From NCBI RefSeq assembly GCF_017873435.1, contig NZ_JAGGKG010000011.1, positions 1 to 64,000 on the forward strand: a DNA stretch of 64,000 nt. The letters are read 5' to 3'. The translations under genes were made by a program, and so were the position numbers. Every line of letters starts with the position of its first letter. Within the stretch, counting starts at the first letter, position 1. Below the pieces are notes generated by a model, which saw nothing but the letters and a program-made list of their open reading frames with translations, did not search any database and was not told the DNA's origin. Shown here piece after piece: positions 43,508 through 52,636 of this stretch. The DNA comes from Paenibacillus turicensis. GTDB lineage: Bacteria > Bacillota > Bacilli > Paenibacillales > Paenibacillaceae.

Positions 43508-44308
43508 TTAACTCATGCAGTACTTCTCTAATGCTAGCTTAACACCCTCATCATTGTTCGTCGCCGTAATCACTTTTGCAGCTGCCTTCACCTCAACTGG
43601 AGCATTATCTACGGCTACACCTAAACCTGCAAAGGTAAGCATGGCAATATCATTATAGTAATTCCCGATCGCCATGACCTGCTCTGCTGGAATCCCTCTA
43701 GAATCCGCTAAAGCTTTAAGTGCATTTCCTTTGGAGGCATTTCTGTCCATCATATCCACAAAAAATTGACCACTACGCAAAATATTGAAGTCGTCTGACC
43801 ATGTTGACCAGTCCTTACTTAGCTGATCCATTTGCTCAATCGTGCCGGCAGTCATCATTTTCACGATCGGTTCTTTTATATCGTTAAATGAAGGAAGCTG
43901 CTTAGGCTGCATTAAAAACTTCGCATACATTTCCTTTTTAAAATCCTCTAATTCAGCTAACTGTTCTACATATACTTCATTTGTTGTACTAATATCATAA
44001 TGTATACCGTTGTCATGACAATACATAATATATTTTGAAAACTTTTCTGTTTTCATTGGAAATTCGTGAACAATTGCACCAGACTTCACATCAATGGTTG
44101 TTGCACCATTATGTGTTATGGCGTAACCCTCTAGTCCTATTTCCTCCATTAGAGGTATCGCCATTTTAGGTGCTCTACCCGTACATAACACGATTTCCAC
44201 ACCTTGATTGGACAACCGCTGAATGACCTCAATCGTTCCTTTTGTCAATTCATGATCATCCGTAATTAATGTACCATCCACATCAATAGCTACAAGTTTA
44301 AAGTTCAT
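43508..44308 (-). CDS. Cof-type HAD hydrolase
   Basis: The 266-residue product starts at ATG 44308 after GAGG. HAD motif I is AIDVDGTLITDDHEL (nucleophile Asp at about 9), motif II CTGRAP (about 42-47) and motif III Lys in ASKGNALKALAD. Motif IV reads AIGNYYNDIAML, where most Cof-type enzymes have GD-x-x-ND; the first Asp is Asn here. The C2-type cap lies at about 85-185. These enzymes dephosphorylate sugar phosphates or flavin nucleotides; the substrate is unknown. It follows the pseudouridine synthase gene by 34 bp on the same strand. Confidence 0.9.
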   Translation of the reverse strand: MNFKLVAIDVDGTLITDDHELTKGTIEVIQRLSNQGVEIVLCTGRAPKMAIPLMEEIGLEGYAITHNGATTIDVKSGAIVHEFPMKTEKFSKYIMYCHDNGIHYDISTTNEVYVEQLAELEDFKKEMYAKFLMQPKQLPSFNDIKEPIVKMMTAGTIEQMDQLSKDWSTWSDDFNILRSGQFFVDMMDRNASKGNALKALADSRGIPAEQVMAIGNYYNDIAMLTFAGLGVAVDNAPVEVKAAAKVITATNNDEGVKLALEKYCMS

Positions 44309-44342
44309 CTCTATTTATACCTCCCATCCAATTCCTATCCCT

Positions 44343-45092
44343 TTATTGATTTGAAGCACGTAGCTGCTGAAGCTCGTCTTCTGTTAATTCTCTATATTTT
44401 CCTTTGGGCAATGTCTCATCTAGCTTCAAGCTCCCCATAGCCAATCGCTTTAAATATACAACCTCACAGCCAATCGCTTGAAACATTCGTTTTACTTGGT
44501 GAAATTTCCCCTCAGAGATCGTTAAGGAAATTAGACTAGGCTGGTTCTCATCCCCCTGCTCTAAAATCGTTAAAACCGCAGGCATTGTAACATATCCATC
44601 ATCTAGGGTCACGCCAAGCTTAAATAATTCAATATGCTCAGGATGCAAAGCACCTACAACCTTTGCCTCATATATTTTAGGCACATGCTTTCGTGGAGAT
44701 AACAAGTCATGTGCAAGTTGTCCATCATTGGTTAACAATAATAAGCCCTCTGTATCCTTATCTAAGCGTCCTACTGGGAAAGGAGAAAACACTTGGTCCT
44801 GTGGAGATATTAAGTCTAAAACGGTCTTATCAAACTTATCCTCCGTCGCTGAAATTACACCTGCTGGCTTGTGCAACATTAAATATATAAACTCACGATA
44901 TACAATATCACTACCATCCACTTGAATATGATCACATTCCGGGTCGCATTGCGTCCCGCTATCCTTAACGACTTTACCATTAAGCGTAATTCGACCTTGC
45001 TTCGCCATTTTTTTGATTTCTGATCTTGAGCCAATACCAAGGTTGCCTAATACTTTATCAATTCGAGCCTGCTTTTTACGCTGACCCTCCAT
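44343..45092 (-). CDS. 16S/23S rRNA pseudouridine synthase, RsuA family
   Basis: The start is ATG 45092 after GGAGGTGG, one base beyond the stop of the upstream methyltransferase; the longer frame to 45125 would overlap it. The 249-residue product has an N-terminal S4 RNA-binding domain (RIDKVLGNLGIGSRSEIKKMAKQGRITLNG). The catalytic domain has GRLDKDTEGLLLLTNDG (catalytic Asp) and ISEGKFHQVKRMFQAIGCEVVYLKRLAMG. It isomerises a uridine in rRNA. Translational coupling with the rRNA methyltransferase suggests a joint ribosome-modification operon with the HAD gene. Confidence 0.93.
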   Translation of the reverse strand: MEGQRKKQARIDKVLGNLGIGSRSEIKKMAKQGRITLNGKVVKDSGTQCDPECDHIQVDGSDIVYREFIYLMLHKPAGVISATEDKFDKTVLDLISPQDQVFSPFPVGRLDKDTEGLLLLTNDGQLAHDLLSPRKHVPKIYEAKVVGALHPEHIELFKLGVTLDDGYVTMPAVLTILEQGDENQPSLISLTISEGKFHQVKRMFQAIGCEVVYLKRLAMGSLKLDETLPKGKYRELTEDELQQLRASNQ

Positions 45093-45093
45093 C

Positions 45094-46632
45094 TTACGTC
45101 CACCTCCAGCCTGCTGGGTATTCATTTTTTAACATGCCATCTAACCATTTGCCAAAACCTAAAGAAAAACCATTGATCGTAACTAATACGTAGCCTTTAG
45201 GTGCGGAGTTATTATTACATACAATACGTTCTTGCGAAATCGTTAACGTTTCTCCCTTCAAATAGGAAATGACCTCCTGATTGTTAAAGGATAACTCCAC
45301 ATAACGAACCACCTCGTCACAACGAAGGGCGGTCGCAAGTGGATGACCGGGAGAAAAGCGACCATGATGAACAGTTCCTACGTACCAGCCTGGACGTATG
45401 GTGCGAAGTCCATTTAATTTAACTTGGAGTAATGGCGACATGTACACATGTCCCCCAAACAAAATAGGGTTACCTTGCGGTTGACTCAACAGATTTTCGC
45501 TCACAAAATGCTGCCACAATGCAAGCACATCACTTTCTTGCAGTATAGCCCCTGTTTTTGATTTGTCCTGTTTTTTACCTTTATGTTGTGGATGCTGGCT
45601 ATGCTTATTTTTGTATACAGTAATTTCTTCCTCTCCAGTTATCGGAGCGTCTATCTCACTACCAGATGATTGATTAGATCGATTACGTTGTAATATGGTT
45701 AAAAAATGTCCTTCGCCTTCAATTAAATGAGGCCATAATCTCCCACAATTCACTAATTGACTTCTAATTGATTCAGCAATTTGCCCTTCATGGCTTACAT
45801 TGTCACATTCATCTAGCCATTCTGGACGGCCTGCAGCAAAACCCTGATTAGCCGGTAATGGAACAACAGAGAATTCTGGATGTTGGCTTAAAAACCATGC
45901 CATAATAGCTTCGTTTTCTTCAGGTGCAAATGTACAGGTTGAATATACAATTGTACCAGATTCCGCAAGCATCTCAACTGCCTGCACCAAAATTTCCTTT
46001 TGCATTCCACTATATTTGCTACGCCAATCTGCTTTCCACTCTGCTGACATCCCTTCATCTTTACGAAACATGCCTTCGCCAGAGCAAGGCGCATCAATCA
46101 TTATCTTAGTAAAAAAGTTGGGAAATGCTTGCCGTAGATCAGCGGGAGATTCATTAAGTACAATGGCATTACGGACCCCATAAAGCTCTATATTTTTAGC
46201 CAATGCCTTAGTTCGTTCACTGTGGATATCATTGCTAACTAACATCCCTTGTCCCTGTAGCTTGGCGGCAATTTGTGTGGATTTACCTCCTGGAGCTGCA
46301 CATAGATCAAGTACTTTATCTCCTGGCTGAACTCCTAACGCCTCTGCTGGCGCCATCGCACTTGGCTCTTGAATGTAATACAAGCCAGCATGGTAATACG
46401 GATGCTTGCCAGGCTTGTCCGCTTCATGAACGTAAAACCCACTTGGGCACCAAGGAATTGGCTTTAACTCAAAAGGGGAAATTTCCTTAAACGTCTCGAC
46501 ATCAACTTTTAGTGTATTGATTCGTATACCTACATATTTGGAGTGTTCATACGATAGGAGGAAGGACTCATAATCGGTTTTGAGCAATCCTTTCATTCGA
46601 GCTAAAAATTCATCTGGTAGTGAAACCGACAT
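45094..46632 (-). CDS. rsmF: RsmF-like rRNA (cytosine-C5)-methyltransferase, second copy
   Basis: The start is ATG 46632 (MSVSLPDEFLARMKGLL), 7 nt after GAGAGGA, giving 512 residues. The core has LDLCAAPGGKSTQIAAKL (about 107-124), DAPCSGEGMFRKDEGMSAEW (about 184-203) and YSTCTFAPEENE. An insert rich in Lys/His/Gln (about 330-365) precedes the RsmF-type and PUA-like C-terminal domains. It is longer than the first copy (512 against 454) mainly because of this insert. It is coupled to the pseudouridine synthase gene with a 1-nt gap. Confidence 0.93.
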   Translation of the reverse strand: MSVSLPDEFLARMKGLLKTDYESFLLSYEHSKYVGIRINTLKVDVETFKEISPFELKPIPWCPSGFYVHEADKPGKHPYYHAGLYYIQEPSAMAPAEALGVQPGDKVLDLCAAPGGKSTQIAAKLQGQGMLVSNDIHSERTKALAKNIELYGVRNAIVLNESPADLRQAFPNFFTKIMIDAPCSGEGMFRKDEGMSAEWKADWRSKYSGMQKEILVQAVEMLAESGTIVYSTCTFAPEENEAIMAWFLSQHPEFSVVPLPANQGFAAGRPEWLDECDNVSHEGQIAESIRSQLVNCGRLWPHLIEGEGHFLTILQRNRSNQSSGSEIDAPITGEEEITVYKNKHSQHPQHKGKKQDKSKTGAILQESDVLALWQHFVSENLLSQPQGNPILFGGHVYMSPLLQVKLNGLRTIRPGWYVGTVHHGRFSPGHPLATALRCDEVVRYVELSFNNQEVISYLKGETLTISQERIVCNNNSAPKGYVLVTINGFSLGFGKWLDGMLKNEYPAGWRWT

Positions 46633-46811
46633 AACAAAATCCTCTCTATGGAGCATTTAACAAAATGCAAATGCTACGCTATTAAATTTTCAATATTATT
46701 ATTGTAACATGGACAGCCTTTTTCAAAAATATTTATTCATCATATTGACAAGCTGGAGAAAATCTTTTATTGTTCTCATATAGCAAGTATTCCAATAACA
46801 TAATATTCACC

Positions 46812-46961
46812 TGTAAAGGGGAGTAGCTGTACAATAAAATCGTCATTACGAGAGCAATCACTCTCCGGTTTTATTGACATGAACTACATGTTAGCGAGAC
46901 CTTTACCATGAAGTATATCCCGTATGCCAATACTGGGTTACTTGATGGTAAAGGTTTTTTT
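46812..46961 (+). promoter_or_regulatory. yybP-ykoY (Mn2+) riboswitch with terminator
   Basis: The aptamer (46812-46906) has AAAGGGGAGTAGC, TCGTCATTACGAG, CTCTCCGGTTTTATTGAC and AGCGAGACCTTTAC, the conserved yybP-ykoY blocks with the paired GTAAAGG/CCTTTAC ends. A terminator follows: ACCTTTACCAT (46899-46909) with ATGGTAAAGGT (46945-46955) and seven T residues. Metal binding frees the downstream gene by preventing the terminator. Confidence 0.93.
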
Positions 46962-47006
46962 GTGTTAACGGACCTAGCAGACTATAAAGATAAGGGAGAG
47001 ATTACA

Positions 47007-47822
47007 TTGGACGCAGGATTAGGGTTATTATTTGAATACGGATGGGTTCTACTCGTATTGGTAGGTCTTGAAGGGCTGCTCGCAGCAGACAATGCGTTAG
47101 TACTGGCGATTATGGTTAAGCATTTACCTGACAAGGAAAGAAAAAAGGCATTATTTTACGGCTTAGCGGGCGCGTTTGTTTTCCGCTTTGGCTCGTTATT
47201 TATCATTTCATATCTAGTAGATATTTGGCAGGTACAGGCGATTGGCGCATTATACCTACTCTATATTTCCGGGAATCATATTGTTAAAAAAGTGATTGAG
47301 AATAAACGTAAAGCTGCGGGGATCTTAGTTGAGGAAGAACATGCTAAGAGTCGGAAGCAGTCTAGCTTCTGGATGACCGTTTTTAAAGTAGAGGTTGCAG
47401 ACATTGCATTTGCAATTGATTCGATACTTGCTGCGGTTGCGCTTGCAGTTGCCCTACCAAAAACGAGCTTACCTCATATCGGTGGCATGGATGGCGGTCA
47501 ATTTTTAGTCGTCTTTATTGGTGGGTTTATCGGGCTTGTCATTATGAGATTCGCCGCATCCTTCTTCGTAAAATTGCTTCAATCTCGTCCAGGTTTAGAA
47601 ATTGCTGCTTTTTGTATTGTAGGTTGGGTTGGAGTTAAGCTCTTAATTATTACATTTGCTCATCCTGCTGTTGGCTGGTTACCAGAAGCATTTGCACATA
47701 GCACCGCATGGAAGGTTAGCTTTTATGTAGTTCTCATTTTGATTGCTGCACTTGGTTGGGTGCTTAGCTCCAAAAAAGAAGAGCCTGTAGTTATAAAGCA
47801 AGAAGCTTCGCATCATTCTTAA
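47007..47822 (+). CDS. TerC-family manganese exporter-like membrane protein
   Basis: The start is TTG 47007 (MDAGLGLLFEYGW), about 9 nt after GGGAGAG. The longer frame from 46908 runs through the riboswitch terminator and is not real. The 271-residue product has about seven membrane helices and the TerC signature LEGLLAADNALVLAIMVKHLP (about 16-36), whose acidic pair is thought to bind metal, plus KVEVADIAFAIDSILAA (about 124-140), the second acidic motif. TerC proteins behind yybP-ykoY riboswitches (YceF, YkoY in B. subtilis) export Mn2+ or metallate exoenzymes. Function is inferred from family plus riboswitch. Confidence 0.92.
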   Translation: MDAGLGLLFEYGWVLLVLVGLEGLLAADNALVLAIMVKHLPDKERKKALFYGLAGAFVFRFGSLFIISYLVDIWQVQAIGALYLLYISGNHIVKKVIENKRKAAGILVEEEHAKSRKQSSFWMTVFKVEVADIAFAIDSILAAVALAVALPKTSLPHIGGMDGGQFLVVFIGGFIGLVIMRFAASFFVKLLQSRPGLEIAAFCIVGWVGVKLLIITFAHPAVGWLPEAFAHSTAWKVSFYVVLILIAALGWVLSSKKEEPVVIKQEASHHS

Positions 47823-47831
47823 TACAGCTAT

Positions 47832-47887
47832 AATAGAAAAAGTGAGTAAAGCTAGGAATCCCTAATGCTTTACTCACTTTTTCTATT
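47832..47887. terminator. Bidirectional terminator, 21-bp stem
   Basis: AATAGAAAAAGTGAGTAAAGC (47832-47852) pairs perfectly with its complement at 47867-47887. It serves terC on the plus strand and the DUF309 gene on the minus strand, whose last codons it overlaps. Confidence 0.9.
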
Positions 47888-48310
47888 ATGCTTATATGTT
47901 GTCCGAAGGGGTAGATGTGGCGGAAGCGCAATCGAAGCTCTAGCCACCTCCGCCACCAAAGCAGGGTCAATGATATCAATGGTTAGATCATAAAAGTCAG
48001 TCACACTTGGTATAGATAGCTTGTTAATATAGTCTGCAATCTCTCGCTTTAGCTTATCTAGGTTAATACCCAATAGCTCCTTGGGATAAGGAGCTAAATA
48101 GGACAATGCAGATTTAAACATTTTAATCCCACCACGAATGTTACCATTACGAACATGAAACAAAGCAACAGCGATTTGTAACAAGCCTTTATAACGAAGA
48201 TCATAATTTTCAGCTAACCACAATTCCTCTAATACTTCATGACATTCAAAGTAATCGCGATCTCGATTAAAATAAACCAAGTATGCCACATATAGCGGCT
48301 TATAGTTCAT
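47870..48310 (-). CDS. DUF309 family protein
   Basis: The start is set at ATG 48310 (MNYKPLYVAYLVYF), overlapping the alarmone synthetase stop by 11 bp; TTG/ATG codons up to 48325 are alternatives. The product is 146 residues. DUF309 features are FNRDRDYFECHEVLEELWL (about 14-32) and LLQIAVALFHVRNGNIRGGIKMF (about 44-66). Proteins of this family (e.g. B. subtilis YpuF) have no known function. It is translationally coupled to the synthetase, which may be meaningful or only operon economy. Confidence 0.85.
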   Translation of the reverse strand: MNYKPLYVAYLVYFNRDRDYFECHEVLEELWLAENYDLRYKGLLQIAVALFHVRNGNIRGGIKMFKSALSYLAPYPKELLGINLDKLKREIADYINKLSIPSVTDFYDLTIDIIDPALVAEVARASIALPPHLPLRTTYKHNRKSE

Positions 48311-49118
48311 CGCCAGGTTCATCAACTTTTTTCACGGATTTTATGAGTGACTTAACATCATCTAGTAATTCTCTAATCCCTGCCATATCATGATTTTCCC
48401 AAAATTGATTGAATTTTGACTGTGCTTCAATCGCTTCAGATACGAGGTGGTGGAAGTACAACTTATGAATCGCAGATAATACATGGGAAACCACATTAGC
48501 ATCATCTTCAAAGCTTTTTTGAGCTTCTAAAATTTCTTGACGTATGCTAGACATCTCATTATCTAACACATAAGCGGCTTCGCCTGCTTTTTTTAAACGC
48601 TCTCTCATTTCACCAGGCAAGCTCTCCCGATACTTATAATTTAATGAGTGTTCAATCGTTGCCCAAAAATTCATCGCAAGGGTACGAATTTGAATTTCTG
48701 CAAGCACCTTTTTTTGCCCAAATGCAGTCTGCACAGGGTACTCAATAATCATATGGAAGCTACGGTAGCCACTTTCCTTGTAATTGGTAATATAATCTTT
48801 TTCATATAAAACAGATAAATCCTTGCGTAAACGAATATACTCTGCTACTCTACGAATATCCTCCACGAACTGGCACATAATCCGTATCCCTGCAATATCC
48901 TCAATGCCCTCTTCAATTTTATCCATGGGTACATCTAAACGTTTTGCTTTATCTAAAATGCTGGAGATTTTTTTAACTCTCCCTGTCACAAATTCAATTG
49001 GTGCATACTCTTCACGTTTTTTAAGCTCGGAACGCATCGTTTTGAGCTTGACCTTGAGCTCCTCCACTGCCTGCTCATATGGTAACAAAAACGTATCCCA
49101 ATCTCGATTGTCCAACAT
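48300..49118 (-). CDS. relQ: Small alarmone synthetase (RelQ/YjbM-type)
   Basis: The enzyme makes (p)ppGpp from ATP and GTP/GDP without a hydrolase domain. The 272-residue product starts at ATG 49118 after AGGGGG. The synthetase domain spans about 40-200: FVTGRVKKISSILDKAKRL, EGIEDIAGIRIMCQFVEDI, then the catalytic-region GYRSFHMIIEYP and EIQIRTLAMNFWATIEHSLNYKY. A helical C terminus follows, as in the tetrameric RelQ group. It lies downstream of pyrD by 26 bp and upstream of the DUF309 gene on the same strand. Confidence 0.92.
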   Translation of the reverse strand: MLDNRDWDTFLLPYEQAVEELKVKLKTMRSELKKREEYAPIEFVTGRVKKISSILDKAKRLDVPMDKIEEGIEDIAGIRIMCQFVEDIRRVAEYIRLRKDLSVLYEKDYITNYKESGYRSFHMIIEYPVQTAFGQKKVLAEIQIRTLAMNFWATIEHSLNYKYRESLPGEMRERLKKAGEAAYVLDNEMSSIRQEILEAQKSFEDDANVVSHVLSAIHKLYFHHLVSEAIEAQSKFNQFWENHDMAGIRELLDDVKSLIKSVKKVDEPGDEL

Positions 49119-49144
49119 ATTTAAGCCCCCTATCTATTACAGCC

Positions 49145-50260
49145 CTACAAAGTATGGTGGTCTGCACCCACCGCTTCTGAAATATGAGAAAAGCCATCTC
49201 TTTGTAATAATTTTCTCAATTCACGATGAAGCTTACGATTTACTTCGGGTCCTTCATAAATTAAAGCGGTATAGATTTCAACTAAGCTTGCACCCGCACG
49301 AATTTTTTCATAAGCATCCTCTGCAGTAAATATCCCACCTGAGCCGATAATCGGTAATTTACCCGCCGTTTGCTTATATATGGATGAAATTATTTGAGTA
49401 GACCTTTCTTTTAGCGGTTTTCCACTCAGTCCACCCATCTCCTGTGCTGATGGATGGTTAAGCCCCTCACGTGAGATCGTTGTATTCGTAGCGATAACCC
49501 CTGACACACCACTTTGATTGATGACCTGAATGGTGTAGCTTAGCTCCTCATCCGTCATATCTGGTGCTATTTTTACTAGTACTGCTTTAGGTTTTGTATT
49601 ACGTTTAGTAGCTTGGGTAGCAATTTCTTGCTTCACTACTCTTAATAGATGAGACAACTCATCACCATGCTGTAGCTTGCGTAAATCCGGTGTATTGGGC
49701 GAACTAATATTCACCACAAAAAAATCAGCATGATCATATAACGTTGATACACACTTTGCATAGTCTAAATGCGCCTCTTCATTAGGTGTCACTTTGTTTT
49801 TCCCAATGTTTATTGCAACCGGAATACTTCTATGTTTTAGTTTGCCTAAGGTCTCTGCCATTTTATCTGCGCCTAAATTGTTAAAGCCCATGCGATTAAT
49901 TAATGCTTCATCTGGTGGTAGACGGAATAAACGTGGAAGCTCATTGCCTGGTTGACCCTTAGGTGTCACCGTTCCAACCTCCATAAATCCAAATCCAATG
50001 GCGGAAAAGCCTGCTACAGCTTCAGCATTTTTATCTAAACCAGCAGCCAGACCAATTGGGGAAGGAAAATGAATCCCAAATAAATCACTAGCCATATCAT
50101 CGGTGTGCGGAACGCCATACATTCCCTTCAGTAAAGAAGTAACACCAGGAACTTTAGATGCTGTATGTAGACCATCAATGACAAGATGGTGTGCAGTCTC
50201 AGGACTTAATTTAAAAAATATAGGTTTACCAATATGACGATACAACACGCTTTCATTCAC
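49145..50260 (-). CDS. pyrD: Dihydroorotate dehydrogenase (quinone), class 2
   Basis: The enzyme oxidises dihydroorotate to orotate in pyrimidine synthesis, passing electrons to quinone at the membrane (EC 1.3.5.2). The product is about 371 residues from ATG 50260; GTG 50248 is a better-spaced alternative after CGGAG. It has the N-terminal membrane-associating helices (FKLSPETAHHLVIDGL). Class 2 marks are PIGLAAGLDKNAEAV (FMN), NRMGFNNLG, VNISSPNTPDLR (catalytic Ser region) and IGSGGIFTAEDAYEKIRAGASLVEIYTALIYEGP (phosphate). It does not sit in a pyrimidine operon here. Confidence 0.95.
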   Translation of the reverse strand: MNESVLYRHIGKPIFFKLSPETAHHLVIDGLHTASKVPGVTSLLKGMYGVPHTDDMASDLFGIHFPSPIGLAAGLDKNAEAVAGFSAIGFGFMEVGTVTPKGQPGNELPRLFRLPPDEALINRMGFNNLGADKMAETLGKLKHRSIPVAINIGKNKVTPNEEAHLDYAKCVSTLYDHADFFVVNISSPNTPDLRKLQHGDELSHLLRVVKQEIATQATKRNTKPKAVLVKIAPDMTDEELSYTIQVINQSGVSGVIATNTTISREGLNHPSAQEMGGLSGKPLKERSTQIISSIYKQTAGKLPIIGSGGIFTAEDAYEKIRAGASLVEIYTALIYEGPEVNRKLHRELRKLLQRDGFSHISEAVGADHHTL

Positions 50261-50469
50261 TCCGTTCTTCTCTACTTGCTGACTCTTCTTCTTAGTTTAG
50301 CGTTTTATGCACTAAAAGAAAAGTTCAACCTGCAATATTGTGCAAAAAACTAGGTCAATTATCCAGTTGTTATTATAGAAGGAATGAGAAGGAATTTATA
50401 CAGCACATATAGAACTTTTACTTTAACCTATTTAAATAACAACTTTAATAATGGGAGGAGCACATCATT

Positions 50470-50604
50470 ATGTCCGTAAAACGAGTTCCACCTACGATTT
50501 CACAGCATAAAAAAACACAAGTCAATAAAAAAGCAATTATTTGGGTAAGCTCCATCTTTAGTGTTCTTGTTATTTTATTTGCTCTGCTTTTGATCTTTAG
50601 TTAA
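50470..50604 (+). CDS. Small single-pass membrane protein
   Basis: The 44-residue product starts at ATG 50470, 9-10 nt after GGGAGGAG. It has a basic, polar start (MSVKRVPPTISQHKKTQ) and one C-terminal membrane helix (IIWVSSIFSVLVILFALLLIF). It lies alone between two minus-strand genes. The clean ribosome site and composition argue that it is real. Function unknown; no family recognised. Confidence 0.7.
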   Translation: MSVKRVPPTISQHKKTQVNKKAIIWVSSIFSVLVILFALLLIFS

Positions 50605-50624
50605 ATTTTTGATCTTTAATTAAT

Positions 50625-52100
50625 TTAGTTTAACCAACGATATACTTTGTTAGGATTAGTCTGATCTTGCCTCTTACTAAGAACAAAACGATCCTCGGGT
50701 ACATTTTGCAAAGAAGCTAAGGATTGTGATGTTATTGTCACCTTCGTCCCTTTTGGGGCAAGATCAAACAATTCCTCTATATCCTCTTTTAGCATACGCA
50801 CACAACCTAACGATAAGTCCTTCCCCATGCTCGAAGGCTCGTTTGTACCATGAATCGCATAATTGGTGTCAGATAACTGCATTCCCCGACTGCCAAACTC
50901 TCCATCACTTCGCCCATTTGGATTTATGACCTTATCACTAATTTGAAATTGTCCTTCAGGTGTTTTTGCGCCACCTAATCCAACCTTGTAGCTTCTGAGC
51001 ACAACCTGACCACTCACAACCATTAATTGATGTAGCTTTTTATCAACGATAATTTCTAGAGGTCTTGTAAAATAAGGACCATTCCCAGGCTCAAACTGTC
51101 GGTCCTGTGACAGAGTGCTAACGTTTCTTTGCGCTGATGTTTGGTGATTTTCAGCCTTGCCCGCCTGTGCTTGTTGCCCATTCCCCTTCTGCTCGACAGC
51201 AATTATTTTATGTAGTAGCGGTTCAAACTCCTGCTCCATCACCGCATCGGATCCGGCTAACCAGTTGTCAGGGAACGGCTGCGTTAAAGCAGATAGATCA
51301 GTCGGATATTCTCCCTTGCTCTCCTTATACGAAATAATCGCAGTCGTTAATACCGCTAAAGACTCCTGACGATTGATCCATTTTTTGGCTTGCTTTTGTA
51401 GCTTGGTTGTATTTGGCACATCGCATTTACAGTAGCGCTCATCATACGATTGAAGTGTTGTAACCCCTGTTTCCTTATCTTGTTCGATTCCGTATACGAC
51501 AGGCATATTTTTTGACCAAACCCAATAATCCCCTGATTTCCCCATGCCCAAAACATGAATAGCTTCTGGACCATCCACACTTGTATCTAATAAATTACCA
51601 ATGAACTGCATCCTTTGACTTGCGGTTCCCGTATACCCTCTTGCGGTAAATAGCGGACCTTCTATCAATACTTGAGGTTTGGTAGGTTGCACTGTCTCTT
51701 CTTGTTCTGAAAATGTTACATCTGCAGCTAAATCACCATCCTGACTTAACTGACCTTGGTCCACCCAGTCTGACATGACAATGTCACTTCCTGGGGCATG
51801 TGCAAAAGGCATCCACAATAATAAAATAAATAATAAAAGCAAACCGATCTTCCGAATGAGCTTACTTTGGGATTCCTTGCGTTTAGTTTGTTCAACTATA
51901 CCTTCCTTATAATCATCTAACACCTCAGAACGAATCGAGGTAGATTCAAATGCTTCATACACCTCCCCTGCCTTCATATAGCAATAATGCGCTTTACCTA
52001 TTTGACCGGATGCCTCGTATTCCTTGCCAAGCAAATACCAAGACATTTTATTTTTAGGATGCTCCTCGACATATTTTTTAAGATAATTTGAGTTTTTCAT
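50625..52100 (-). CDS. Membrane-anchored L,D-transpeptidase (YkuD)
   Basis: The 491-residue product starts at ATG 52100 after GGAGG. Residues of about 1-45 resemble a TPR (MSWYLLGKEYEASGQIGKAHYCYMKAGEVYE). A single membrane helix lies at about 82-100 (IGLLLLFILLLWMPFAHA). After a long linker, the YkuD domain (about 350-455) holds the catalytic motif HGTNEPSSMGKDLSLGCVRM with the Cys nucleophile. Such enzymes crosslink or modify peptidoglycan, including in spores. A cytosolic TPR joined through one membrane span to an external YkuD domain is unusual. It is a single-gene unit. Confidence 0.9.
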   Translation of the reverse strand: MKNSNYLKKYVEEHPKNKMSWYLLGKEYEASGQIGKAHYCYMKAGEVYEAFESTSIRSEVLDDYKEGIVEQTKRKESQSKLIRKIGLLLLFILLLWMPFAHAPGSDIVMSDWVDQGQLSQDGDLAADVTFSEQEETVQPTKPQVLIEGPLFTARGYTGTASQRMQFIGNLLDTSVDGPEAIHVLGMGKSGDYWVWSKNMPVVYGIEQDKETGVTTLQSYDERYCKCDVPNTTKLQKQAKKWINRQESLAVLTTAIISYKESKGEYPTDLSALTQPFPDNWLAGSDAVMEQEFEPLLHKIIAVEQKGNGQQAQAGKAENHQTSAQRNVSTLSQDRQFEPGNGPYFTRPLEIIVDKKLHQLMVVSGQVVLRSYKVGLGGAKTPEGQFQISDKVINPNGRSDGEFGSRGMQLSDTNYAIHGTNEPSSMGKDLSLGCVRMLKEDIEELFDLAPKGTKVTITSQSLASLQNVPEDRFVLSKRQDQTNPNKVYRWLN

Positions 52101-52203
52101 CTATGCCTCCAAAAAATTTAAAAATGATGAAATCAATGCGATCATTTTCCATTCCCTCCTAATATATCGGTATTTTACAGGTGCATTCTAAATGTTTTAC
52201 TAA

Positions 52204-52244
52204 AAATAAAAAAAGCCAACTCCCGCAAAAAGCAGAAATTGACT
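52204..52244 (-). terminator. Terminator after ferredoxin
   Basis: On the minus strand AAGTCAATTTCTGC pairs imperfectly with GCGGGAGTTGGCTT, followed by TTTTTTA. Confidence 0.65.
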
Positions 52245-52270
52245 TTGTTTATGCTCAAAATGGAGAAGCC

Positions 52271-52597
<327 letters not shown>

Positions 52598-52636
52598 TCA
52601 ATCCAAATGCCAAAAAATTACAACTGATAATTATTA

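Noticed and set aside
46908-47006. N-terminal 33-codon extension of the TerC gene
   Set aside because: It lies across the riboswitch terminator; the TTG at 47007 has the ribosome site and matches the family start.
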